From assembly GCA_905182985.1 (NCBI GenBank), contig CAJJDN010000139.1, forward strand, positions 262,496 to 326,495: 64,000 nt of DNA. The letters run 5' to 3'. This document shows, piece after piece, positions 49,448 to 62,300 of this stretch (position 1 is its first letter; every line of letters begins with the position of its first letter). The notes below the pieces were generated by a model. That model saw only the letters and a program-made list of their open reading frames with translations. It was not told where the DNA came from and did no database searches. The translations under genes and the position numbers were made by a program. The stretch is from Paramecium sonneborni. Its lineage: Eukaryota; Ciliophora; Oligohymenophorea; Peniculida; Parameciidae.

Positions 49448-50563
49448 AAATAAATATATTCATTAAATCAATTAAATTAAGTATGAATATATCATGATAT
49501 CTAATAATCTTTTTTGCCAATAATAATCATTGATTTTATTAAATATGTTATTATTAATCTTGAGATGATGCAAATATGATTATCTTATGAATATAACAAA
49601 AACTTTTACATATATTAAATTATTATTAGTTCAATCTTTTATACTACAAAACTTCTTTTGTCTTGTAAATAAATGCACATATATAAAAATTCTCTCTTTA
49701 ATCTTCTAATGAGGATATTTCATAATATCATTGATATTTAATCAAAAAGAAATTGATATTTGAGTAGAATTTGAAAGATTATAACAAACTCCTTATGTAA
49801 TTTCTTAGTAATCCAAATTCTAGAAGAACCTGAAAACCAATTTAATTTGTTGTGAATAAAAAAATAAAACTAATTAAATATAGAAGCAAAAATATAATAA
49901 ACATATGTATTCTGGTTTGAATACCAGTTTGTACGATGACATATATTATACCTTAGTATTAAGGCATATTTTAAATAAATCAAATTTTATTTAAATCTCG
50001 TTTATATTATTCCTTAAAATGATATACTTATGGGAGATAATGGTATCTATATATTAAATTAAAAATTGTACTAAATTTAACATTAATAAAGGAAATTAGA
50101 AAAACAGAATTAATAATAAGCCAGGTATATTAATAAACGACAAAATATCAACCACTTTTTAAATTTGGAGCTTTAAATATTCGAATTTCGAACTCCCAAT
50201 ACTTTTAAAAACAAAACCTAAAATATTAGATTTTAAAAAAAGAGTTTTGATTCAAAATTATTTCATGCTGTTTTATTTGAAGCTAGTTAGTAAATTATAA
50301 TTAAATTAAATATAAAGAAAGAATTGTTAATGAAAGAGCATTATATCTTTATAATTAAACCTTTGAATATTATCCTCAATTATATTAAATCTTGATAATG
50401 AGATGTGAGATTTTAAACTTATCATTAAGTGTAATATAAATGAAAGATCTAAAAATAGGCTTTAAATAATTATAATTAAACCTTAAAACTTTATGGTAAT
50501 GAATTAAATAAATATAAAAAAGTATAAAAATTTACATAAGTAAAAAAAACAATTATAATTGAT
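49448..50563. other. AT-rich gene-free stretch
   Basis: About 1.1 kb with TGA in all frames. A small perfect inverted repeat, ctggt-ttgaat-accag, lies near 49914 but is too short to call. No tRNA or other RNA is supported. Confidence 0.5.
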
Positions 50564-51368
50564 ATGGATAAATAGTTGCTAAAAGCAAAAACTAAACAAA
50601 ACAGATAATTCATCTATTATGCAATGAAGAATAAGAGAATTGTACTGTAGATGAGATAAAATAAAGATTATTTAAGAATTTGATGATTTTACATAAATTG
50701 AAATTAAACTCGCTTAAATCATTCAAAAACATATTAATAATGATAAGGTTCAAACAATTAGTTCGAAATTGTTATTTCAAAAACGAAAAAAAACTTGCGA
50801 TTGCTATTCGAGAGGCGTTGATTGTTATTTTATTGAATAATCGGATTGTTTAAATGGATGTGATTGTAAAATAAAAATGTAGATAAAAACAAAACAATTT
50901 TTTATTGCCAACTTAAATTTATCTATGAAAAATATAGGACATAAGAAATCTTATTTAAATTTACAAGACCATAAAAATGAAAGATGTATTTATCTCATTT
51001 AATATGATGGAAAATTTTATTCATTTCATCTTCATCAATCCTATTTAATTGCATGTGTTTTGAATATTATTAATGTATACCAATTATACTTGTTTTAATA
51101 AACGAATCAATGCATAATTTTAGTTTTTTAATTAAATTAATTCTAACTTAATTCTCATTTATTAAAGTGTGATGAAAAAAATGAAGAAATATTTGCTACT
51201 CCTCTAACTTTTGTTGTTATCAAAAATTAATTTATTTTATAATATATATAGAATACTTAATTTCTAAATAATTTGATTAAGATAAAATCTTAAATTCCTT
51301 TAAAAATTAATTTAATAAATAAATATGAAGAAAGGGATAGATATTGCATTTTTGAATGTTTATTATGA
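50564..51368 (+). CDS. Novel protein with a short cysteine cluster, function unknown
   Basis: ATG 50564 (MDKQLLKAKTKQNRQFIYYA) continues after a 25-nt intron (50642-50666, GTACTGTAGA...AATAAAG) without any TGA to 51366, about 260 residues. At residues 75-105 there is a dense cluster: KKTCDCYSRGVDCYFIEQSD then CLNGCDCKIK, i.e. CxC-x6-C-x7-C-x3-CxC. This loosely resembles CXC/tesmin-type metal-binding motifs but lacks a second repeat. The remainder is hydrophobic-patterned (ERCIYLIQYDGKFYSFHLHQ) without clear membrane helices. It ends 4 nt from the stop of the opposite cysteine-rich gene. The uninterrupted reading after splicing and the tail-to-tail fit support a real gene. Confidence 0.6.
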
Positions 51369-51372
51369 TTTA

Positions 51373-54300
51373 TCAAAGATTAACATATGTGATCCATAAC
51401 AGCCTTTATGGAGACTGTTCTAATAAAGCATATAATTGCAACTCATCCTCTGAAATTTTTATTAGTATTAATTCATCTCTTACCATTATTTTATTTAACC
51501 TAAAAGATAATGTAATTATATGATTAGCTGTTTCGTGACACTAATATGTAAATATATAATCTTGATTATAAATTCCTGTATCATTATTAGATCTTATAAA
51601 ATGCATATTAACGTTCTTATTCTTTGAGCATCGCAAAGTAATTTCTATGTTTATATAAGGAAAATTTTAATCGATAATTTCTATATTTTAGCTTATCTGA
51701 TTGAAAACTTTTTAAAAAAACTCAACAATTTTTAATTGAATTCTATTAGTCTAACCAGGCTGAGCTTCAAAGGTTTAAGATATGCTTAAATCTGTAAATG
51801 AAAAATTAGTAATTTCTTTTAGATCAATTTTTTCTATTAAGTTAAAGCAAGTATATTTATATAAAAAATGATCTTCTGGGCAACCTACACAAATTCTATC
51901 TATACACATAGAGCAAGGACAGCTAAAATAACATTAATGACAACCATCTCCAAATTTTAAATTGCCATCATCACATTCTTCATCCTCTGTTACAATTTTG
52001 TCTCCACAAATTGAATAACATAAATTATCAATTCTTTTGTAACCAACTTTGCAAACCAAACAACCAAGTCCAGTATTATCACATTTAATGCAAGCAGATT
52101 AACATTTAGCTTTACAATTTTAACAACCCTTATAAGGTAATATCTAACTAACTTCACATTATTCATTATATCCTACTAATGAATCTCCACATTTTGAAAG
52201 ACATATTTTAGAATCATAGAGCAAAAATCCAGTGGCACATTATTCACATCTATTATTTACACAACTCTTGCATATAGATGATGATTAACATTAAAATTTA
52301 CAATTATTATTGCATCCATCATAATTGACTTTATTTCCATCATCACATTCTTCAGAATATATCCCAAGAGGATCTGTTGCAACTAATCCATCTCCACATA
52401 TATTCTTGCAATAATACTTCTCTGGTGCAAATCCAGGTAATTCACAATTTAAACAATTGCCAGTAGTATAATCACAAGTTGAACATCCAATTCTACATAA
52501 AAATTTACAATCTTTGCATCCATCTGTATCATCTTAGTTATCATCATCGCATTATTCTTATCCAACTATTAGCCTATCTCCACAATTTTCTTTACATATC
52601 CAAGGTAGAACTGTTATATCAGTATACCACCCACCAGTATTACATTCAAAACACTCTCCTTTAATACATTTTGTACATGAAGGTTAACATTAAAACTTAC
52701 AATCAAAACATCCATCATATTAAATAGTATTCCCATCTTCACATTCTTCCATTCCAGTAATAATTTCATCTCCGCAAATATCAGGACAAGGGAAAATAGT
52801 TTACTCATTACAAGTTAAACAATGAGCTGGACATTAATATTAACAATTATAACATAGATAGTCCTAAATAGTATTATCATTTTCGCATTATTCATATCCA
52901 ATTATTTATAAATCTCCACAAATAGGTTAACATTCTCCAGATATTAAATGAAATCCAGGATCACAAGAAATACATTCATTTGTGTGCCATAATTATTCAG
53001 TATTTGTACAAAATTTATAACATGAAGTTAATAATATATCTTCTGTATTTGGGCAGTCTAAAATTTAATATTATCAGTGTACTTGTACATATGCTATTTA
53101 GTTCATAATAACCAGATACACATATGCATTTTAATTCTTTTAAAATTCTATTCAAAGAAGCATCGCAAGTTTAACAATTTTCATCTGTCCCTTGAAAACA
53201 GGTCTAACATGATGAATGACATTAGAAGCATGAATTAGTAGTTGCTTAATAAAATAATCCTGCTGGACATCTACATGTTTTTTCAAATTGTTCAATATTA
53301 GTAATATTATTGCAAGTTAAACAATCATCAGAAGTAGGCCCAGTGCAAGTTTTACAAAATAAATGACAATTTTAACATTAAGGATTTGATAAAACTGGAT
53401 AATATCCATCAATACAAATACATTATTGATTTTTTAGTTATCTGTTATTGGTAATCAAACACTCAATACAATTATTTGAACTTAAACACTATTTACATTC
53501 AATTGGGCAATCAAAACATTGATTCGAATATTCATATTGATTTTATTTACAAACACATCCTAATCTAGTTTAAGTATAAGTAGATTAACATGTTTAACAA
53601 TCTAATTTAGATGTACATGCTAAACAAGATCGTGGACAATCCAAACATCTATAAGAGTCTTTATCAAAATACTTATTAATTAAACACTCTTTTTATGAGA
53701 ATTTAACAACATTTGCATCATAATCGCTATTCCACTATAAACATGTAGTTTCATTTGAACATTATAAACAATATGGTTAGCATTTGTGAACAGCTATGTA
53801 ATAATTATAAAATCCACAATAAGCTTAAACTGGCTCATTATTTGGTCCAAAACATTCCCAACTTATTGTTAATGTATTTGTATCATGAATTATTCTTTCA
53901 TATGTTTTATCATATTTTGCTCCATTAGAATATTAAAGAGTTGTATTTTTGGTTGATTTAGAAACTGGTGGGTTATTTTCGATTGTATAAATAAACAAAC
54001 CATCTGATGGAAATGCTGGTCCATAGAGTATGTAAAATGCAATAGTAATACTATGATGAGGGTCATCCACATAATGAGTCCTTTAAAATTTAGCTTAAGC
54101 CCATATGAGAGGACCTCCGAAAATTCTTTACCCAATTGAATTCCAATTCAAATTTGAATAATATATATCTAAACCTTTTAAAAAATTTGTCCCATTTTAA
54201 GAGATTAGCATATATTATTCATATTATTCTGGATCGTGTACATAATTTATAAAGTCTATAGTTAAATATTAAGAGTCTAAATATATAGAAAGTTGATACA

Positions 54301-55720
54301 AGGTGTTTCATTATCAAAATCATAACAGTAAGAAGCTTTTAATTTTTAATATGGTTATAAACAAGCATATTAACATGTATTATTATTATGTATATAGTAA
54401 CCATTTTTACAAGTTTTACATTTAAATGATACCTCGCATAAGATACAATTAATAGGACAATATCCTGAAGTTACTGTAACTCCTTAAAATCCCCATCCTG
54501 CTGAGTTATCGCTATTGTATAATATATTAACTTTTACGAATAATTTCCTTTTGCTGAAAAAAGAAATGGATAATTTGGAAGGTCAATGTATGTAATTAAA
54601 GTATATTAATGACTTGAAGTATAATTTAAATATGACCCATAATTACTAGCTTCATAAATTTTTATTTTATCTTTTTAAATTCCTGTTTCGTTTCTGTAGA
54701 TTGAACTAAAATAAGTATTATTAATCAAAAACTATATTCCACAATTTAATGGAATATCATTATAAGTTCTAACAATAATTTAAAACCCAACTGAATAGAT
54801 TGCTTAGGAATAGGTTTCAAATGATTGAATAAATGTTGAGAATCCAGAATTAAACTTAAAAATTTATATGTAACCTGCTTCTATAAATGTTGGAGATGTG
54901 TCTAAATGTAGTGGGTCATATACATTAAACCAATAAAAATTATAAGACTCTATCTTAAACATATAAGCGTATTAGTTAATTTGTCTATCTATAATATTTC
55001 AAATAAAATACTTTAATAAGATTAACAAAACCCATTAGAGTATAATGGAGTATAAATGCTACAAATATCTTTGCATCCAACACGTTTCTCATAATACTAA
55101 TTAGATGGGCAGGGGGGACAAATATTATTTGTAGGTATTCCATAATAACAACTTGTACATTAATTAAAATTTGGTCCTTTGCATTAACTACAGGATGGGT
55201 AACAGGAAGAAAATGAAATAAATAAATTTCTAATTGAAACTTATCCATTGTTCATATTTGATAATGTAAATTAGAACTTATTTACACTTGAATTAGACAA
55301 TTGAATTTTAAAATTAACTGTTTTAACTTCATAAGCGATGTTACCACAAAATCCAGTTGTCAGCTAATCTTTTGTAGAAGTTGTGTAATTATATTAGTAT
55401 TAAAATGATCCGATTGTAATAGTAACAATTTCAGAAATCCATGTACCTTGAAAATATAAATCTACTGAAAAAAAATAAACCTTCTAGTTGCTTAAACTAG
55501 TATAATCATAAGCTAATGGATACTAACTATTGAGAGTATAATAGCTAGTTGGAGGTGTTGTGCAAGTTATAAAATTTGCCTATTTATTATTTGCCAATAA
55601 TAATCCTCCTTCATTCTCAGAAAATTTCCTATCATAATATAGGTAACCGTAATTTAATTGCCATTATGAATTCGAAAAATCGATTAAGGTAACAAGGATA
55701 AAACTTATTGGAATATTCAT
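51373..55720 (-). CDS. Large secreted cysteine-rich surface protein with Myxo-type repeats
   Basis: ATG 55720 gives a signal-like start (MNIPISFILVTLIDFSNSQW). The frame runs mostly open for about 1,400 codons to TGA 51373. The first third has beta-rich, cysteine-poor segments (TTPPTSYYTLNYQYPLAYD). From about 55200 downward cysteines come every few residues, with furin-like CxxCxxGxxxxxxxC units. The last third carries repeated CGD-x(6-10)-E-x-CDDGN units (CGDGLVATDPLGIYSEECDD; CGDKIVTEDEECDDGN), the DUF4215/Myxococcus cysteine-rich repeat. No transmembrane helix was located, so anchoring is unclear. In Paramecium such proteins are surface or secreted. Some introns or frame changes near 53050 and 54250 were not resolved. 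Confidence 0.75.
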
Positions 55721-55786
55721 TATTAAAAATATTTACATATGAATTAATATTATATATAAATGGATGAGGAAGAATTAATAAGTTAT

Positions 55787-56758
55787 TCAATTTGTAAGTG
55801 ATGTGCTGGAGTAGATAGTGAGGTTGTTCTGAGCTATCCTAATACTTGAAATATTTTTAAAGTCTTTTTTATTTAGGTCTCTAAAATATTTTAAAACATC
55901 TAATAAAATCTTTTCTAATAATTTATTGTATTCTTAATAAATATAAATTTACAATCATTTAGGCTGTATCTTATTTACCTGAACTTCCAGTTCAACCAAA
56001 TCTCTAAAGTATAATTCGAATATTTCTTGGTAAAAAGTTATTCTACTATCTAAATTTTTTGCTTCTATAATTGTTCTACTTCCAATCTCTTTACTTATAT
56101 TCTAACTATCATTAATATAAGTAAATGATAGTAAATTTTATTCACAACGAATACTATTTAATTTATAATTAAACTGCTCTCTTTCTATTAAAAATTATTA
56201 TTAAACAGCAATTATAATTTCATCTAATCATTCCTATTCGCTCAGTTATTCCAAATTATTTCTTTAAAGTACTTCTTTTATAAATATTACCCAATTTTTA
56301 CTGATTCTTAATGGAATTAATTAAAGATTATATTTAATTTTTAAGATTAATGTAATCTTTTTCCCTTCACATATTACCTTATGTACCAATCCTTTAGTTT
56401 AATAATCAAATATACGAATACTATTATTATTATCAACTATTAAATATTGCTTTTAATGGAGATGAAACTTTACATAAATAGTTTGAATATTAATTAAAAT
56501 GTTATTTTATTTTGACACTTAAATGTAATATCTTCATATAACAATTATGCAGATAATTGAAATTAGTTAAATTAGGTTTATTTTATCGATTCTAAATATA
56601 ACTATACAATTTTACAAGTAAATTCTTAATAACTTTTTCTGTTTATTTTATTCCTTGGAAGGAGATCATAAATTTATTAATCCTTTTAATTTATATTATT
56701 ATTCCCCAAAATTTCTTGTTGCTTCTAAAAAGTATGTATTCTTATAATTAGATGTCAT
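55787..56758 (-). pseudogene. Decayed WD40-like/coiled-coil gene with in-frame TGA codons
   Basis: A frame reading KQYLIVDNNNSIRIFDYQTK, then LDEIIIAVQQQFLIEREQFN, SRTIIEAKNLDSRITFYQEI and LLEKILLDVLKYFRDLNKKD runs to TGA 55787-55789. It is interrupted by in-frame TGA at 56228-56230 and 55955-55957. Neither TGA sits in a GT...AG segment of normal intron size (the shortest candidate for the second is 46 nt). Upstream, MTSNYKNTYFLEATRNFGEQ (ATG 56758) is broken by another frame change. The order, WD40-like strand then coiled coil, resembles a reversed WD40 paralogue. Sequencing error is possible; decay is more likely. Confidence 0.45.
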
Positions 56759-57550
56759 ATTTCCCAAGAAATATATCAATCAGTTGAAAAAAATCATCAA
56801 TAAATCAAAATCACAATCCCCCGAAACTTCATGTATAATTTCCTTTTTCAAATTTGTTGTATATATATACTACCTTGTAACACACCAAAATCAAAGAATT
56901 TTTACTTATTTTAAAATCGTCTTCAACTATATCTCATTAGTATTTTGTAAGCAATAGTTATAGTGTTTCATATATTAACTTAGATATCTCTTTTTCCTCT
57001 TTTTTTGTACATCTTTTTCATTTGGGTTTACTCAAGCTACATATGTTATCAATATTCAATTAGTAGTCGCATATATGATGAGTAAGAATTAAATTTGATT
57101 ATCAAAAAAAATAATGAGACTTATGAAAGGACCACATTTGACTTAAAAAATATCAAATTAGATTTTTATTACATATTCTTAATATTAATTGATTTATCTA
57201 TTTCAGCTAATGAAAGACATGTGTAAAGTCTGATTGTAAAAGATAATTATTCTTAGTTTGGTCTGCTATTTTCAAAAATAAAGCTAAGTACTAGATGATT
57301 TTAAAAAACAGTTTTTAATTTTTAAAGAGCTTTAATTATCATATCATTTTTCAATAACATATATATATTTTTTCCAAAATGATATCAACTCTAAGAATTT
57401 TATAGTATAAATTAAGTTAATAATGTTTTTGATTGCATGCATCTAAATAAATAGGTTTATTGATATTTAATTATTAAGATCGTTCTATTATTTAATAAAA
57501 TTTGTAAAAAAGATTTAATAAATATGATTTATTAATTATATTTCATGGTA
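56759..57550. other. Gene-free AT-rich stretch
   Basis: About 790 bases upstream of the WD40-like relic and behind the lectin-like gene. Short protein-like bits on the minus strand near 56850 may belong to the relic. Nothing else can be supported. Confidence 0.4.
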
Positions 57551-58504
57551 TCAATGGTGTCTATGATGACGATGATGATGATGATGATGTTTTCCTAATA
57601 CTCCATGATTTTAACGATTTTTTCTATTACGAAAGAAATTAATAATTCTAAATCCATGATTATTACCTAAAATACTTTTCTAATTATTATTATTTTGTGT
57701 TATATATCTTTTTTTCTTATGAATTTAATTTTAGTTTTCTATTTCAGATGATATATTTTAGGTAAAATAAAGGGAATTCATTAAAAACTATTGATTTTTA
57801 AAATTAGAAATATATGAATCAGATTAAAAATCGACTTGAAATTCATCTCTTTATTATAAAAAAAGATTTCTATCTTGATTTTATTATCCTTATAATTCAA
57901 TTTGAATTGAATTTTGACTGTTAAATGAAAAATCATTATTTAAATTATTTGGATACATTATTTCAAGTAAAGGAAAGAGCTAAATAATTACTAAAAATTA
58001 CATGTAACGATATAAATTATTTTGGAAGTTTAACGACCTTAAAACTAAGTGATTCTAAAAACCCTGGTTTAAATGTTCCACAACAATCAGTAAAAGTGAA
58101 GCCCATGAACATAAATTAAAATTTATAACCTTTATCAACTCCAAATATGACTTGTTTTCCTAAATAAGTAACAAAGCCCAATTAGTTGATTCCCATTTCA
58201 TAGTGTCCAAAAATAACTTAGATGTAATCATCTTAATTAAATCTAACTTAATACCTTTAGGAATTACAAATTCATATAATGTAATATCTTTACCAGTAAT
58301 ACAAGTATCGGAGAATATAATATTTCTTCCATTTGCTTTATTCTGATAAATTATTGCTATTCCACATATTTTTTCTCTTTCGACACTTACTTTTATTCCT
58401 GATATTTTAAAATCTCCATTTCTTATTTATTTTTCATCATTAAATTTTTAGAGACTTTGAGAATCTATGCCAAGGACTATTTATGAGGGAACTTAATTCT
58501 TCAT
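57551..58504 (-). CDS. Jacalin-like domain protein with histidine-rich C-terminal tail
   Basis: ATG 58504 (MKNQVPSQIVLGIDSQSLQK) leads to GDFKISGIKVSVEREKICGI, then a 23-nt intron (GTATTAAGTT...AATTAAG) and DDYIQVIFGHYEMGINQLGF, VTYLGKQVIFGVDKG, FTFTDCCGTFKPGFLESLSF. The alternation of short strands with GHY-x(5)-L-F-T-x-GK-x(3)-FG is that of jacalin-type beta-prism lectins. A second intron (GTAATTTTTA...TTATTTAG, 22 nt) joins the domain in frame to a Gln/Asn-rich tail ending GVLGKHHHHHHRHHRHH and TGA 57551. Without that intron the two halves would be separate genes only 4 nt apart. The histidine run could bind metal. No signal peptide is seen. Confidence 0.7.
57561..57589. repeat. GAT/GAC trinucleotide microsatellite coding for histidines
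   Basis: Read on the plus strand it is a run of gat with gac interruptions. On the minus strand it encodes the HHHHHHRHHRHH tail of the lectin-like protein. It is one of few non-A/T simple repeats in the window. Confidence 0.85.
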
Positions 58505-59530
58505 TTATTTTTATTATTTTCTATATTTTTAATTTTCTATATATTTAAATCAGTTAATAATGCGTAAAATTGTTATTAAAATCTAAATATTATAATTTAT
58601 ATAAAATTAATAAAAATAGAGATTATTATTAGTTTATTATTAAATTGTATTTAAATTATTTTTCAGTCATAAGTATAATACTATTGAGAATATGCTAAAT
58701 GAATATTAAAAAGGGTTAATATTTATATCATATTATTAAAAATATATAGTCTTTAAGGATTTTGGGCAATAATTAATTTAGTTGATAGTCAGTCTCGTTG
58801 AAAGTTTTTTTAATCTATGAGTTCATAACCTACTGAAATCAACAATTATTAATTATTGTCATAAAGTATGATTAATAAAAGTATTTATAACATCAATATA
58901 GAATTGCTTATTTTATTTTTTAAATTTCCCAAACAAATTTTTTAGGGACTTCTATCTTTTAGCGTTAAGATGGAGATTCTGAAATTGAAATCCCCTTCTC
59001 ATTCAAATGAAGATTTGATCAATATTCTTCTAATAAAAAGGTCTTCTTTCTGTGACGATTTAGTTTAAGTGAATGTTACTCAATTTAATATATAAAATAA
59101 ATAATCTGAAGGAGATATAATTAATTTTGAAATTATTTTATTTATTTTAATACTCAAAAATCATTTTGCTAATGAATATATTTTTATATCATCTTCTTTT
59201 ATACATATCGCTAGTTATTCATCTTACGTGATTGGATATATTTAAAAATACTCCAAGCAAAGTATTTATTTTCATGTTGAAATTTGATACAAATCCACTT
59301 AATCTGATTGATGTTTTAAACAAATCACTGTCTAATTTTTTAAAAGATAAAACTTTTTAATGGTTTAATAAGATGAAAGTGGTATTTTTCTAATAATTTT
59401 ATTTGTTACTAAATTTAAGAATATTAAAATTGTTTTCTATCTTTGGGATTTCTGATTAAATGTAATTGTATTATTTTTCTCAATATATATAATTGAATAA
59501 TTATAATAATTTTTTTTGTAATGATATTTT
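58505..59530. other. Gene-free region with one weak plus-strand open frame
   Basis: A frame from ATG about 58971 (MEILKLKSPSHSNEDLINIL) stays free of TGA for about 104 codons. In this AT-rich code that is not rare, and no motif is seen. The rest is A/T-rich. Confidence 0.4.
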
Positions 59531-60960
59531 TCATAATTTGCAAAAATAATACTTTTTACACATTTTAATGTATTTAATTGAATTATTTAAAAAAAATTCA
59601 TTTTTATTTGAAAGAGGTGAGTGAAATTTGATAAATGAGTTAATCTTCTGTACATAAAAATTGAAAAATTCATCATTTGGTAAATTTATTCTAAATATAT
59701 ATTATCTAGGATTTAAGTTTATCTCATAATATGTCTCTACGCATACATAAATGATATTCCTTGATTCTATTAAATAAGATTGAATTAGATCTTCATATAT
59801 TCTCTAAGTCCTAAGTTTCTATTAAAATATCCTCATAAATAACTTCTTTGCTTCTTAAATCATAAATCGAAATGAAAATTGTAGGATCATATCCTTCATT
59901 TATAATTTTTCTTTCTGCTTTTATATTATTAAGAGTTGATATGTATTTTGATTCAGTTTTATATGTAAATTCTTGGAAGCGTTTCCTATTTTTTATTTAA
60001 GTATCTAATCTTCAAACAACTATTTATAAAAGACTCTCTTTTTACAATAATTTTAAAAATCTGCCTCAGTAAAATTGCTGTTAAATTGAAATTCTGTTGA
60101 ATTTTTAATTAATACTTTAAAAGGCTCTGTAATATCAAGAGTGTTGATAAAAATTGAATTTAAGCTTAATTCTACTATATTATTTGATTTGAAAAATGCT
60201 TTTATCAATTAGTATTGTTATACAATTTCACTTGTCCACTAATTACCAATACTATAACATGTGTTAACTTGGATTTCATATCGATTAATAAATGTTTTTA
60301 GTGGGGAAGGTTTATGTTATTATTTTCTTGATGATATTAAGTTTAATGCCGTATTGTTTATGCAATTATGTATTAAGATATTTTAAATTGCTGTCTTCAT
60401 ATTAATTTTTTATCTCCTAATCCTGTAAAAGGATTTAATGCCTATCATTAATAACTGAAATTTGTCTTAAAAGAATTCTATTTAATATAATAGCTAAAGA
60501 AAGTATCAATTTATTGACCTGTAAGAACTTTAATGTTTTATCCATTTAATTTAAGATTATTAAAAATCTTGAGTTTATTAATCATTTCCATCAATTTATA
60601 ATATACTTAATAAACCCTCTACCATAGATTTTGGAAGTCAACCTTATCAAACAAATAGATATATATTTATAATTTAATAATGAAAATTTAAGATATTCTA
60701 TTTCTCTAATGATTTGTTTTTCATTTTTCACTAAAGCTAAATGCTTATACAAGGAAATCATTAAATAAAACACTGCATCCACATTACTTACATTATGTAT
60801 TGAATAAAAATTACATTAGAAGGATTTTATCAAGAAACTTAAGGATTTTTTCTTTGAATATTTATTTTAGTTAAGGAAAATTAAATTAATTAGAATATTA
60901 AGTTTAAACTATAAATATATATTATTACTATTAAATAATATAATCATTTATCATTTTTAA
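59531..60960 (-). pseudogene. Decayed gene of unknown family
   Basis: Protein-like minus-strand fragments follow one another in different frames: DAVFYLMISLYKHLALVKNE (about 60780), NGQNIKVLTGQQIDTFFSYY (about 60540), NRYEIQVNTCYSIGNQWTSE and NNIVELSLNSIFINTLDITE (about 60290-60150), FQEFTYKTESKYISTLNNIK and FISIYDLRSKEVIYEDILIE (about 59980-59840), and SYLIESRNIIYVCVETYYEI (about 59770), ending at TGA 59531. At least three frame changes without intron signals separate them. The beta-rich middle recalls an Ig-like trafficking domain, but no family can be named. Some breaks lie at A-runs and could be sequence errors. Confidence 0.45.
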
Positions 60961-61263
60961 TATAATACAACATTTCAAAAATAATATTTCCTCTCCACTT
61001 TCGAATAAATGTAAAGAAGTCAGAAATGATAGTTAGATAATTAAATATTATTTTAATTATATAAATCAATACAGACTTAAATAAATTAAATTCTTATGTC
61101 TGTGTTTTGATAAAAGAGGATGGATTAAACACTTTTTAGACGGTTATAATTTAGGAATCCTATTTAATTAATAGGATAAATCACTTGAATACAATAAATA
61201 TATAAAATTTTTCAGAAAGTTAAAAAAACAGTTTATTTAAAATTTATCAAATAATGTTATTTT

Positions 61264-61800
61264 TCACATACCATTTTTATAGTTCCTATGACTAAAACGC
61301 ATCTCAGAATAGCTTGTATTTGATTCTTTACTTTTGATGGGTGTTTTTTATTTTAATGTTTCTGCTCTTTTAAAAAGATTGAAATATATTTCTAATGGAG
61401 GCTCAGAAGATTGTTAAATACATTTTTTTTAAATGGAAAAATTGTAAGCCATTACTATCCTATTTATTATCCAACTATACATTATCGCATTTAAATGCAA
61501 CTTTTAATAAGTAATTTATTTTAATGGAATCTTCTAAATAAATACTTCAATTTTAGAAGGAGATAACGTCAATTATTTCGTTTCCTTCCAAAATAATGTT
61601 CGACCTACATTTTGAAGATATTAAAGAAATTAAATACTTATTTACGATTGAAACTCTTTATTAATGAGAAGTCCAAATAATCTTTTAAGTTGTTTTTAAT
61701 ATTTAATTAGCTAATAAACATAATTTAAATTTTTTGCAAAAGGTATTACAATTAAAATTAAACAAATCTATTGTGCAAATTGAAAAACAAAGAGAAGTGT
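61264..61800 (-). pseudogene. C-terminal relic of an unrecognised gene
   Basis: The fragments ISSKCRSNIILEGNEIIDVI, (TGA), IYLEDSIKINYLLKVAFKCD, NGLQFFHLKKMYLTI and, in another frame after an A8 run, SSEPPLEIYFNLFKRAETLK ... MRFSHRNYKNGM end at TGA 61264. One in-frame TGA and one frame change break it. The opposite strand is open for over 300 codons here but is low-complexity and looks like its shadow. The family is unknown. Confidence 0.35.
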
Positions 61801-62300
61801 AAATCATATGAATTCAACACAATGAAGCTGATAGTTTTGGGTAGATGCACTAACCCAATTGATTGTTTTGAAGTACTCGATACCTTTTATATGTTAGTCA
61901 TATTTAAAGTTTATCAATGTTGCCCTTTGGAAATGTTCTAATCTATTTTGACCTTTAATAGTCAAATTAAATTAAGATCATTAATTTTAGTAAAAATTGG
62001 AAAAGAATATTTATAATTTTACTTCATGATTATAAAAGATAAAATATAATTATTTTTATCATAAATATATTAAATATTGTAATATTAAATATATTAACTA
62101 TTCAAAAAAAATTTAAGAAATTTAAAAAGGAGCTTTTTTGAAAATGAAACATATTTAAGAGATGTGCAACTGTGTATTTTTGGGATTTTGAATAAAATGA
62201 TTTAGCACACCTATTCTATATATTAAAAAAAAACTATTTGATCGTGAAAATTTATTAACAAATGTTGACAATTAAGAACATCTAAAATACAAATTTTAGT
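61801..62300. other. AT-rich gene-free stretch
   Basis: About 500 bases between relic and AAA gene. The plus-strand frame crossing it (MKLIVLGRCTNPIDCFEVLD from 61822) has no known motif. I do not support a gene here. Confidence 0.35.

Noticed and set aside
49905..49935. Possible tRNA arm or hairpin (ctggt...accag, ttgaat loop)
   Set aside because: Only a 5-bp stem; no acceptor or anticodon arm could be folded around it.
61320..62240. Plus-strand frame of about 300 codons without TGA
   Set aside because: Composition is low-complexity and it lies antisense to more protein-like minus-strand fragments; no motif or start context.
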